From Unio delphinus (lineage: Eukaryota > Mollusca > Bivalvia > Unionida > Unionidae): a stretch of DNA of 64,000 nt. Where the stretch lies: assembly GCA_029339505.1 (NCBI GenBank), contig JAQISU010000169.1:7060001-7124000 (forward strand), given 5' to 3'. Positions 27,401 to 33,250 of this stretch are shown here, one piece after another. A program made the translations under genes and the position numbers. The notes beneath the pieces are model-generated. The model ran no database searches, was not told the origin of the DNA, and saw only the letters and a program-made list of their open reading frames with translations. Each line of letters begins with the position of its first letter. Position 1 is the stretch's first letter.

Positions 27401-29919
27401 GCCATATGATTGAGTGATTAACTGAAGAATGGAGCTGAAAAAGATTGTGATTATCAACCTATCAATGATGTTTCACCATGTGCAATGAATAGTTCCAACC
27501 TGTCAAACTGGGCACATCAATCAATCAAATGCAGGTACTGATTTCACTGCATAGTTATGCATTGCTATCCACAAATATGAGACCACACTTGATTACTCTT
27601 GTATTACATTGCAGAAGAATCTGAAACATTACACAATCTCTACAAAATCTATCAGAAAAGTAGTTACTTTGTGTTTGAGGATACTATCATTATTATGAAA
27701 AATTCAAGAGGGATTTTTAAATAAAACAATTCTCTAACCAATCACCAACATGACAAAATTTCTGCACTGGAAGCAACATATTATTTATAATCATATTTTA
27801 TAAAATAATTATAATAATAATAATACTAATAATAATAATGAGAACTTTGTATAGCGCCTAATCTTTAGAAGCTCTAAGCGCTTTACAACATCCATAATGA
27901 CTACAAAAACAAACAAAAATACCCACCATGAAATTAGAAAACATAAACAATACTGACAATATTTAAGGTAGGAAACATTATTAGGTCTTTAAGTTTGTTC
28001 TTGAAGTAAAAAAAGGTGAGTTTAGTTTTAAGAGCACTCTTGAAAGGTATCACTGTGTCTTTGTATCTAATTTCAATGGCAATTCATTCCACACTGCTGG
28101 GCCCTGGTATGCATAGTGGGAATAATGAGTATGTGATTGTCAGAAGAGCGTAAGTATCTTGTTGGTTTTGTACACATAGGTGAGGCCAATTAAGTATGTT
28201 GGACTTGAGTCCATCAGTGAAACATTGCACAGAGAAAAAAATTTGTGTTTGATTCTGGATCAAATGGATAGCCAGTGTAGGGTATAGAACAGTGGTGAGG
28301 TGTGCTCTGATTGTAGTACTCTAAAGATGATCCAAGCAGCTGATTTTTGAACTTTTTGAAGTTTCTGGAGTAAATATTGTGATGCACCAGACAGAATGGA
28401 GATTCTATAGTCCAGTCTTGAAAGTACAAATGAACACAAGAGTATTAGTGGCATCAACTGAAAGATATTTTTGAATGGAGCTGATGTGTCACAGCTCAAG
28501 ATATGCAGCCTTGCATATGTTCATGACATGCAATGTGAGAGAACTGTCTAGAGTAACACCTAGGTTTTGTACTGACTGTGAGAATTTAATGTTGGTGTTG
28601 CTGATATTTATTGTCTGAGGTAAAGGATGTGAATGAGAAAGTCTTTGTATTGTGATCAGAATGGCTTAAGTTTTATCATCATTCATCTGTAGCTTGTTAT
28701 ATGTCAATCATGATATCACATCAAAAATATATCTCTGTACTCCTTGGATGGTAGCATCAGCTTTAGTTGGGTGGCTAGATTTGTATAGTTGGGTGTCATC
28801 AATGTACAATTGGTGAGACACTGGTTGATGATCTATGACACTTGAGATAGCAGCTGAGTGTGTATAATGAAGTCAACAGGTCCAAAAACACACCCCAGTC
28901 GAATACCACAACATAGATCAACTGGGCTGGAGTGTATTCCATTTGCAGACACAATTTGTGTCCTGTTGACTAAGTAGGGCTTGACGCACAGTAAGGCTGT
29001 ATTGTGAATGCCAACTCCATACTGGAGACGGTGAAGTAATTTATCATGGTCTATTGTGTCAAATGCTGCAGACAAATCCAGGAGGGTGAGGACTGTAATC
29101 TTTCTGCTATCCAAAGCAGAGAGAATGTCATTAACTACTTTCAAAAGAGTGGTTTCAGTACTGTGGCAAGGGTGATATGCAGACTGTACATTGCTAAAAC
29201 GACTTTTTGAATTCAGTTGGGTTAGAACAACTTTTCTAAGATATTTTTATATGAATGGGAGATTAGAGAAACTGAGTGGTAGTTCATTAAATTCTTATGG
29301 TCGAGTTTGACAGTAAGACCTCGATGCCCAAATCATAGATATCATGGTCGAGGTCTTACACTGTAGAACATTTGTGTGTGTATGTGTGTAATATGGATTT
29401 GTGTAATTTCAGAGTCTGTATAGATAAAATGACACTATGATTTTACTTTGTTAAACTTTTAGCTTACTTGTTGGAGACCAGAAGAGCTTATGCAATAGGT
29501 CTGTGTTTGTATCCATTGGCAGTTGATGGTACTACTATGCAACTCATCACACGTTATCAAAGAATACATGTATACTTTTTTAAATGAGCAAATATTACAC
29601 AATAAATAGTTAAGTACATAATTCTTTGCCACAGTCTTTGACAAACGATCATATCATTAGATAAAATATCCATTAATGTGCAAAAATCATAGACATAACC
29701 TAATAGCCACCGAAAACAATGGAAAAAGTAGTTAAATGTGACAATATTTAGCGAGTATTGTTTGATTTTATTAACCCAAAAAATTGAATGCATTGAAACA
29801 AGTAAATTCGTTTATACATGTATTCCCCTCCTCCATCTTTTTATTTAGTTTAGTGTTTGAACAACCTTTAGCTTTTCAAACTCGCCCGGCTGCTTGTCTA
29901 ATTCTTCTGCGGACGCCAT
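1..29919 (-). CDS. PHF10: PHF10/BAF45A-like chromatin remodeller subunit, 13 exons, 3' end cut by the window
   Basis: This encodes the PHF10 subunit of PBAF-type SWI/SNF complexes, a nuclear protein that helps target nucleosome remodelling. Coding exons on the minus strand are 29866-29919, 24254-26067, 20505-20632, 20066-20149, 17548-17615, 14161-14229, 12488-12616, 8471-8580, 7960-8080, 5607-5741, 1726-1837, 782-894 and 1-81. All introns are GT-AG and all phases agree, giving 3018 nt or 1006 codons without a stop. Order: short N terminus (1-18), acidic low-complexity region (19-622), SAY domain (about 625-820), acidic serine-rich linker (860-904), PHD1 (about 912-976) and the start of PHD2 (973-1006). 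Blocks such as [34 protein letters not shown] and [15 protein letters not shown] are PHF10 signatures known to me from the human protein. Human PHF10 is about 500 residues, so this protein is roughly twice as long because of exon 2. The last PHD2 residues and the 3' UTR lie left of the window. Exon 1 is the least certain part. Confidence 0.93.
782..894 (-). CDS. PHF10: PHF10 exon 12: rest of PHD1 and start of PHD2
   Basis: The exon encodes (G)[18 protein letters not shown] then [19 protein letters not shown]. The HPSC and CMEC residues complete the PHD1 zinc sites, and KTCVEC begins PHD2. The exon follows a TGTAG acceptor and ends GATGAG|GTAAGT. This block is almost identical to human PHF10. 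Confidence 0.94.
1386..1673 (+). mobile_element. tRNA-derived SINE (family A) copy 1, with 13-bp target duplication
   Basis: The body 1399-1660 starts with a tRNA-like head, GGGGCTCCGAGTGGCCGAGT. It has an A box (TGGCCGAGTGGT) and a B box (GGTTCGAGTC), then a family-specific body and a pure poly(A) tail of about 24 bases. ATAAAAGAAACCA at 1386-1398 is repeated exactly at 1661-1673, a clean target-site duplication. It sits in a PHF10 intron. The perfect duplication and intact A tail suggest recent insertion. Confidence 0.9.
1726..1837 (-). CDS. PHF10: PHF10 exon 11: first half of PHD finger 1
   Basis: The exon encodes [20 protein letters not shown] then [21 protein letters not shown] and CSEC supply the first four zinc ligands of PHD1. 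A lysine-rich insert lies between the pairs, where human PHF10 has a shorter basic stretch. The donor CTAG|GTTGGT is weak but phase 1 agrees with exon 12. The acceptor is TTTACATAG. Confidence 0.9.
1898..2312. repeat. Two-copy tandem duplication, period 216
   Basis: About 199 bp starting TCAAATTACACACAATCAAT (1898-2096) is repeated almost exactly at 2114-2312. The second copy leads straight into a (TG)n(AG)n microsatellite. It lies in the PHF10 intron between exons 10 and 11. Confidence 0.93.
2315..2378. repeat. Compound microsatellite (TG)n(AG)n
   Basis: About 17 TG units are followed by about 15 AG units. Confidence 0.97.
2782..2837. repeat. (AT)n microsatellite
   Basis: An uninterrupted AT run of about 56 bp, in a PHF10 intron. 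Confidence 0.97.
4389..4664 (-). mobile_element. SINE family A copy 2
   Basis: The same SINE in reverse orientation, body about 4401-4652. The tRNA-like head at the right end reads (minus) GAGATTCCCTGAGTGGCAGA. CAGGTGAGAGAG flanks both sides (4389-4400 and 4653-4664). The flanks belong to a short tandem repeat with TTTTGCAGGTGAGA, so the duplication is suggestive rather than certain. Confidence 0.85.
5255..5435 (+). mobile_element. SINE family A, decayed fragment
   Basis: The segment contains eroded versions of the B-box region (CATCTGCATGGGTCTGAGTC) and of the body end (ACTGGTCACCATGTATAGCT). It lacks the tRNA A box and part of the middle, and looks much older than copies 1 and 3. Confidence 0.5.
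5607..5741 (-). CDS. PHF10: PHF10 exon 10: acidic serine-rich linker
   Basis: A 135-nt, phase 0/0 exon reads [20 protein letters not shown] then [20 protein letters not shown] and AVSPK. The Ser-Asp-Glu runs look like casein kinase 2 targets. Human PHF10 has a comparable SDGDSDD-type linker here. The acceptor is GGATTTCAG and the donor CAAAG|GTAATC. Confidence 0.87.
7346..7430. repeat. (AT)n microsatellite at the 3' end of the RTE-like fragment
   Basis: About 85 bp of pure AT, adjoining an A run at its left. It directly abuts the coding remnant of the LINE at 7433. Confidence 0.97.
7433..7735 (-). mobile_element. RTE-like LINE C-terminal fragment
   Basis: The minus frame reads [20 protein letters not shown] then [20 protein letters not shown] and WRKLVVRSS. 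This is the widespread C-terminal segment of endonuclease-reverse transcriptase LINEs (R-RGRQ-KRW-DNI-EWTGL). Upstream, in another frame, a QGLAKTI-like piece continues the match. It is bounded on both sides by (AT)n microsatellites (7346-7430 and 7736-7783). It lies in the PHF10 intron between exons 9 and 10. Confidence 0.7.
7736..7783. repeat. (AT)n microsatellite at the 5' side of the RTE-like fragment
   Basis: About 48 bp of AT. Confidence 0.97.
7960..8080 (-). CDS. PHF10: PHF10 exon 9: post-SAY segment
   Basis: The exon encodes [20 protein letters not shown] then [20 protein letters not shown], like human YSPDELRYLPLNTALYEPP. The 3' half becomes acidic and begins the linker between the SAY domain and the PHD fingers. 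The acceptor is CAACTGCAG and the donor AAGAG|GTAATG. Confidence 0.92.
8471..8580 (-). CDS. PHF10: PHF10 exon 8: end of the SAY domain
   Basis: The exon encodes [20 protein letters not shown] followed by [17 protein letters not shown]. The last block is nearly invariant in PHF10 proteins. The donor is AGAAG|GTCAGT and the acceptor ATGGTAG is somewhat weak. It enters in phase 0 and leaves in phase 2, and the split Arg codon is completed by exon 9. Confidence 0.92.
8880..12480 (+). mobile_element. Decayed non-LTR retrotransposon (CR1-group-like) with (ATT)n tail
   Basis: Antisense to PHF10, in the intron between exons 7 and 8. Pieces in order: a possible ORF1 remnant (8884-9231); an AP-like endonuclease (9228-9557, with LNIQG, LSET and [10 protein letters not shown]); a linker (10114-10749); and reverse transcriptase (about 10790-11693) with FRPISILP-like, [17 protein letters not shown] and LYADD motifs; then a C-terminal piece (11798-12025). 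Stops and frameshifts at about 9560, 10750, 11125 and 11693 make it inactive. The 3' end AATAAAGTCTTT runs into (ATT)n at 12418-12480. The tail stops 7 bases from the exon 7 donor. The same family recurs at 37120-38310. Confidence 0.88.
12418..12480. repeat. (ATT)n tail of the LINE, next to the PHF10 exon 7 donor
   Basis: Twenty-one ATT units, ending one base before the AACTTAC that is the complement of the exon 7 splice donor. Confidence 0.95.
12488..12616 (-). CDS. PHF10: PHF10 exon 7: SAY domain, [12 protein letters not shown] block
   Basis: A 129-nt, phase 0/0 exon. It encodes [20 protein letters not shown] then [20 protein letters not shown] and QTF, matching the human segment [16 protein letters not shown]. 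The acceptor is TTTTTCCAG and the donor CTTTT|GTAAGTT. Seven intron bases after the exon, the sequence turns into an (ATT)n tail of a LINE that lies on the opposite strand. Confidence 0.92.
13085..13425 (-). mobile_element. SINE family B copy 1 (second tRNA-headed family)
   Basis: On the minus strand a tRNA-like head, GGCCTGGTGGTTAGAGCAAC, is followed by a B box in GTGGGTTCAATCC. A body of roughly 250 bp follows, ending in a short CA/TG repeat. The body is shared with 26205-26520 and 38955-39160 but not with family A. No convincing target duplication was found. Confidence 0.8.
14161..14229 (-). CDS. PHF10: PHF10 exon 6: SAY domain
   Basis: A 69-nt exon reads [23 protein letters not shown], like human VILQEKERQRITDHYKEYS. 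A long polypyrimidine tract and CAG precede it. The donor is taken as GAAGTG|GTATGG. A second GT three bases earlier (GAA|GTGGTA) would also keep phase 0 and drop one residue. Confidence 0.85.
14560..15060. repeat. Degenerate tandem array, period roughly 165
   Basis: Recurring eroded blocks such as CAAATTTGG(C/T)(C/T)(G/C)AAATCCAAC, CATAACTCCTGTA(C/A)ATGAT and a GATAA-CATGAAA block. No reading frame is shared between units. It is probably a fossil array or an old mobile element. Confidence 0.5.
15790..16940. repeat. Degenerate tandem array, period about 150-200, split by a SINE
   Basis: Blocks of the form TTTTTAGTAATGG...TTTGATGG(T/A)GA(A/T)TCA then GAAAGC-TTT-TG-(C/T)AGAATACTTTC recur four to six times at low identity. 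SINE family A copy 3 is inserted at 15955. Confidence 0.55.
15944..16215 (-). mobile_element. SINE family A copy 3, with 11-bp target duplication
   Basis: Full-length reverse-oriented copy, body 15955-16204. CTGTTTTTAGT occurs at both 15944-15954 and 16205-16215. The tRNA-like head on the minus strand is GCCTCGACTGGCTGAGTGGT. The insertion interrupts a decayed tandem array in a PHF10 intron. Confidence 0.9.
17548..17615 (-). CDS. PHF10: PHF10 exon 5: SAY domain
   Basis: A 68-nt exon reads (G)[22 protein letters not shown], matching the conserved GLTALRSDEV segment of PHF10. The acceptor is AAATTTAG and the donor ACAGA|GTAAGG. It enters in phase 1 and leaves in phase 0. It is too short to be found by ORF length and was located by its conserved protein sequence. 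Confidence 0.9.
17616..20065. other. PHF10 intron 4, no recognised gene
   Basis: AT-rich. A short (AAT)n patch lies near 18180. The MITE-like block related to 45622 lies at 19825-19990. Reading frames here are short and show no family resemblance. Confidence 0.6.
20066..20149 (-). CDS. PHF10: PHF10 exon 4: SAY domain
   Basis: The exon encodes [19 protein letters not shown] followed by VVTETQSDL. It corresponds to the human PHF10 segment that reads DLERRDLSHKEKLYLREL then NVITETQ. The acceptor is CTTGCAG and the donor TTTAG|GTAAAC. It is 84 nt, phase 1 in and phase 1 out. Confidence 0.92.
20505..20632 (-). CDS. PHF10: PHF10 exon 3: start of the SAY domain
   Basis: The exon encodes [17 protein letters not shown] followed by [19 protein letters not shown] and FKRKYP. 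It matches the opening of the PHF10 SAY domain (human has ENLIEYKWPPDETGEYYML and so on). The acceptor is TTTACAG and the donor CCAG|GTAAGT. It enters in phase 2 and leaves in phase 1. Confidence 0.93.
22240..22700 (+). repeat. Dispersed repeat, copy within the inverted-repeat element
   Basis: Matches 32810-33250 in the same order: a GGAAATGG...GTGATCATTC block, then ATTTATGTGAATAAT, a TATTT-GTGAAGA block, and a segment ending near a GAGAGTTAACAG/GTGAAAGTTTACAG block. Divergence is high (roughly a third of bases by eye). No protein is recognised. Confidence 0.55.
23329..23574. repeat. 41-bp AT-rich minisatellite, six copies
   Basis: The unit starts TTACATTGTTTTGTTTTTTT and ends CCAAAATATAAAATAA. 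The period is exactly 41, with few substitutions. It lies within the inverted-repeat-bounded element of PHF10 intron 2. Confidence 0.95.
24254..26067 (-). CDS. PHF10: PHF10 exon 2: long acidic extension with tandem heptads
   Basis: A single 1814-nt exon encodes about 605 residues, very rich in Glu, Asp, Ser, Asn, Gln and Lys. It has no recognisable fold and is probably disordered. Residues about 245-305 are nine near-perfect EVEDKQS heptads, from a 21-bp DNA repeat. The C-terminal third carries looser repeats of the type [18 protein letters not shown] basic patch, PAKKPRRSS, close to the exon end is a likely nuclear localisation signal and sits where human PHF10 has a comparable basic cluster. 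The exon ends GATCA|GTAAGT in phase 2 and joins exon 3 to give ...[18 protein letters not shown]. The human protein has only a few dozen residues before the SAY domain, so almost all of this is additional. Confidence 0.88.
25141..25338 (-). repeat. 21-bp coding minisatellite in PHF10 exon 2 (EVEDKQS heptads)
   Basis: Nine tandem copies of a 21-bp unit (plus strand TTTGTTTATCCTCAACCTCA plus one base) encode EVEDKQS with variants [21 protein letters not shown] and ELEDKQS. A 21-bp period keeps the frame. The heptad spacing would suit a helix or single coiled coil, but a and d positions are not consistently hydrophobic. Confidence 0.95.
26205..26525 (-). mobile_element. SINE family B copy 2
   Basis: It has the same organisation as copy 1. 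The head on the minus strand reads GGTGGCCTAAGTGGTCAGAG and the B box lies in ATAGGTTCAAACC. The body shares GATGTCTAGCAATGGGGCAT-type sequence with copy 1. It lies just upstream of PHF10 exon 2, in intron 1. Confidence 0.8.
26526..27825. other. PHF10 intron 1, no recognised gene
   Basis: No feature recognised beyond short A/T runs. The reading frame at 27054-27377 has no family resemblance and no splice support. Confidence 0.55.
27826..29245 (-). mobile_element. Decayed CR1/L2-like LINE, 5' truncated
   Basis: The minus strand carries reverse transcriptase pieces: [49 protein letters not shown], then [12 protein letters not shown] and YTLHWLSI from the C-terminal region. It ends in the tail AGAGCTTCTAAAGATTAGGC followed by (ATT)n. 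Multiple stops are present. It lies in PHF10 intron 1. The same family occurs at 48575-49800 and 58196-58824. Confidence 0.85.
29866..29919 (-). CDS. PHF10: PHF10 exon 1 (proposed start codon)
   Basis: An ATG in ATGGCG context opens an 18-codon reading frame, [18 protein letters not shown]. It ends at an AAG|GTTGTT donor in phase 0, which matches the phase 0 acceptor of exon 2 exactly. The composition (short, acidic, Ala-Ser start) suits a first exon. It was chosen because exon 2 begins directly after a TTTTCAAAG acceptor. Alternatively translation could start at the ATG that begins exon 2 (26067), leaving this exon untranslated. Confidence 0.6.
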
Positions 29920-31480
29920 TTGTTTTAAATTGCATCTCCTAAATGCTTGAAACCTCTATTCAATTCGTTCTAGTATATATAAATTAAACATCTCTATGAC
30001 CATGATTATTATGTTCCTGGAGTTAAACGGTGTTAAATAATTTTATTGGAAAATGTTATAAATTATAGGTTCATGATTCAGAAACTTGTTACTCTTTAAA
30101 GAAAATTTAAATATATTTAATTATTTTTCTATAGTAATAAGTGTAAATATATTAGAAAATATAACTGAATGGTCCACTAAAAAGCCCAAAGACAGATATT
30201 ATAGAATTAAGTATAATATCTATATCGTTACCGTTTACATCTAGGCGTACTTGATTGGACTTTCTACTTGCTTACAAAGTAGCTCCTGGAGAAATCAATC
30301 GCTTGCCAATATTAGATGAACATGGTGTTATGTGTCCGGCTTTTTATATGGAAAGTCATCGCCGCCAACAATATAAAATGTAATTAAAATTAGTAACTTT
30401 AAAATAAACAAAGAAAATATGACATAAAATAAACAAAAATATTAAGACTCAGACAATTAGATTCATACTCGAATAAAACAAACAAGGCACAAATGAAATA
30501 GGCAAATGTTAAAAGTAACAAACAAAACATGTATGAAACAAACAAACTTCAAATGAAACAAACCATGCTTAAAACAATAAGACCAATACTCTGATAAAAT
30601 AAACAATGCACAAATGAAACAGGCAAATGTCAAAAGAAACAAACAACAAATGACACAAGTCAACACCAAACAAAATAAACAAACAAAACTCAAGCTGGTT
30701 GAGCTAACATAAAATGAAACAAATTTTCTACACATATGCATATGAGAAGATGTTCAACTTTATGAAAACAATAGAGGGCACCACTACATTGTAAGGGGAT
30801 ATCATATTTATCGAGCCAAGAGTGCAAAACATTTGAACATGACACATCATGTGAGACAAAATGATATAACTGATGCTGTAAGACTGTTAATTGAACCAAC
30901 CAAATAGATGAGATCACCACAAAAGTAATACAGGTGAACAGAGGTCACTGCCACTCACTCCAATTACCTCATTGTCATTGACAGCATCAAGATCCTCCCC
31001 CCCCCCCCCCCCAATTAACTAGGGCAACATCAAAGAACACAGACAATTTTTTTATATCAATAATTTCATTGTACTTCATTTAAGGCAGTAGTTATTAACT
31101 CATGTTATGACTGGGTTGCCGAGATAAACTTAATAATTTGAAATTTTGTACCCAAGTGGTTTTTTTTTAGTATTTGATGTTTGATGAGGTTATCACCTAA
31201 ACAAGTTTTGAACCACTTAGTTATGGTGTTTATAGGGAAGATACTATTTATTAATTGTTTGACTGACTCGTTTGGTAGTGTACATGATGCCCATGTATTA
31301 TACAGCTCTGAATCGGATCTGAATAATGTTGAACTTATAATCAGACATACCCAATTCACCTTTGGCTCATAATGCATTTCTGTACTCATGGACACTAATC
31401 AACATAAGGGAGACACTTTAATTTCTGTTAAATTATCATCATTACTGAAAGTTATTATGGGAGAATTTGGTTACAATTTT
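29920..31480. other. Interval upstream of PHF10; probable promoter side, plus decayed repeats
   Basis: The first few hundred bases beyond the PHF10 start should hold its promoter and 5' UTR, but no TATA box or CpG-rich block stands out. 30470-30710 is a decayed A/C-rich repeat: CAAATGAAATAGGCAAATGT recurs as CAAATGAAACAGGCAAATGT about 119 bp later. 30996-31012 is a poly(C) run. Confidence 0.55.
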
Positions 31481-32300
31481 GATGCAATTCATACAAGTTA
31501 GATACCTTAACTTGCAATTCATAGAAATTAGATTCCTTAACTGGCAATTCATACAAGTTAGATACCTTAACTTGCAATTCATAGAAATTAGATTCCTTAA
31601 CTTACAATTCATAGAAATTAGATACCTTAACTGGCAATTCATAGAAATTAGTTACCTTTACTGGCATTTCATAGAAATTAGTTACCTTAAATTGCAATTC
31701 ATAGAAATTAGATACCTTAACTTGCAATTCATAGAAATTAGATTCCTTAACTTACAATTCATAGAAATTAGATACCTTAACTGGCAATTCATAGAAATTA
31801 GATACCTTAACTAGCATATCATAGAAATTAGATACCTTAACTGGCAATTCATAGAAATTAGATACCTTAACTTGCAATTCATAGAAATTAGATTCCTTAA
31901 CTTACAATTCATAGAAATTAGATACCTTAACTGGCAATTCATAGAAATTAGATTACTTAACTTGCAATTCATAGAAATTAGATACCTTAACTTGCAATTC
32001 ATAGAAATTAGATACCTTAACTTGCAATTCATAGAAATTAGATTCCTTAACTTACAATTCATAGAAATTAGATACCTTAACTGGCAATTCATAGAAATTA
32101 GATACCTTAACTGGCAATTCATAGAAATTAGATACCTTAACTTGCAATTCATAGAAATTAGATTCCTTAACTTGCAATTCATAGAAATTAGATACCTTAA
32201 CTAGCAATTCATAGAAATTAGATACCTTAACTAGCAATTCATAGAAATTAGATTCCTTAACTTGCAATTCATAGAAATTAGATACCTTAACTTGCTTGCT
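31481..32300. repeat. 30-bp minisatellite, about 27 copies, with a 150-bp higher-order unit
   Basis: The unit is GATACCTTAACTTGCAATTC plus ATAGAAATTA, with exactly constant length. Variant units (GATTCC...CTTACAATTC followed by GATACC...CTGGCAATTC) recur at 31591, 31741, 31891 and 32041, i.e. every five units. Because 30 is a multiple of three and the unit lacks stops in some frames, long spurious open frames appear on both strands. It lies between the two genes. Confidence 0.96.
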
Positions 32301-32445
32301 AAAACTTAAAATATACTTGCCTGAATTACGATGTCTGCATTCTTGGTAGAGACAACATTGAAGAGGCATGAAGATCAAGCAAGAGACATTTTTTAGTGGA
32401 TTTTGACTGTAAAATTATGTAAAATGGCCAATTAAGAGATCTGCA

Positions 32446-32476
<31 letters not shown>

Positions 32477-32530
32477 TGTATGTATGTATGTATGTATGTA
32501 TGTATGTATGTATGTATGTATGTATGTACG
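32446..32530. repeat. (ATGT)n microsatellite
   Basis: About 20 tetranucleotide units with one substitution near the right end. Confidence 0.96.
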
Positions 32531-32809
32531 TATAAATGTATTTATGTATGTATAGTGGTTCAATGTTCTTTAGTCAGCCTTAATTGCCTATGTGCCAGAA
32601 AATTTATTTCAGGAACATCAAGTTGTATAATAATGAACAATGTCCTACATGGGACAAAAGAGAAAACTATTCTTGATGATATATAATATGCAAATGACAA
32701 GAACACCTGACATATAATACATCATTAAAAATGTGGTTAAAACATTCCTTTTCATTTATCGATGGTAATTGACATTGGTATATACGGTATAAAAACGACA
32801 CGTGTTCGC

Positions 32810-33250
32810 TCGTGTAAGTTTCTTTCATGGGAATGGCGCTATAGCATATGGAGTTACTGCATTCGTAGTGATCATTCTTGGGATTGAAATTGAATGTGGA
32901 TGATTTTGTTGTTGTGGTTTATTTTTTTTTTATTATTGTGCTGTTGTAGAGGTAAGAAAAAATCCTCAATTTATGTGAATAATCTTTCAACTTAACATTC
33001 TATTTAGTGAAGAAGCATGTTCTTATTAGTAAAGTAATTATTTCATCATAGCAATATATAACAGGTGATACAACAGAACATGCAGCAGTTTTCTTGTTTA
33101 GAAGAAAATGAAAATTGAAGACATAATGTAGCACTCAGGAGTTATCTGCAAAAGTTGAAAGAGATTATGAAATTAGGATGTAGGCATGGAGAGACTCCAA
33201 ATTTTGGGAGTTTTTTTTTCTCCGGCGTGAAAGTTTACAGGTATGGTGTA
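32810..33250 (+). repeat. Dispersed repeat, second copy, between the two genes
   Basis: Shares blocks such as TCATGGGAATGGCG, GTAGTGATCATTC, AATTTATGTGAATAAT and GTTATCTGCAAAAG with 22240-22700. It lies in the PHF10-VPS54 interval. No flanking inverted repeats like those at 20690/23959 were found around it. Confidence 0.5.

Noticed and set aside
31481..32300. CRISPR-like array
   Set aside because: Units are contiguous, with no unique spacers, and the genome is animal.
31467..32378. Several 100-120-codon frames on both strands
   Set aside because: They are translations of the 30-bp minisatellite in different frames.
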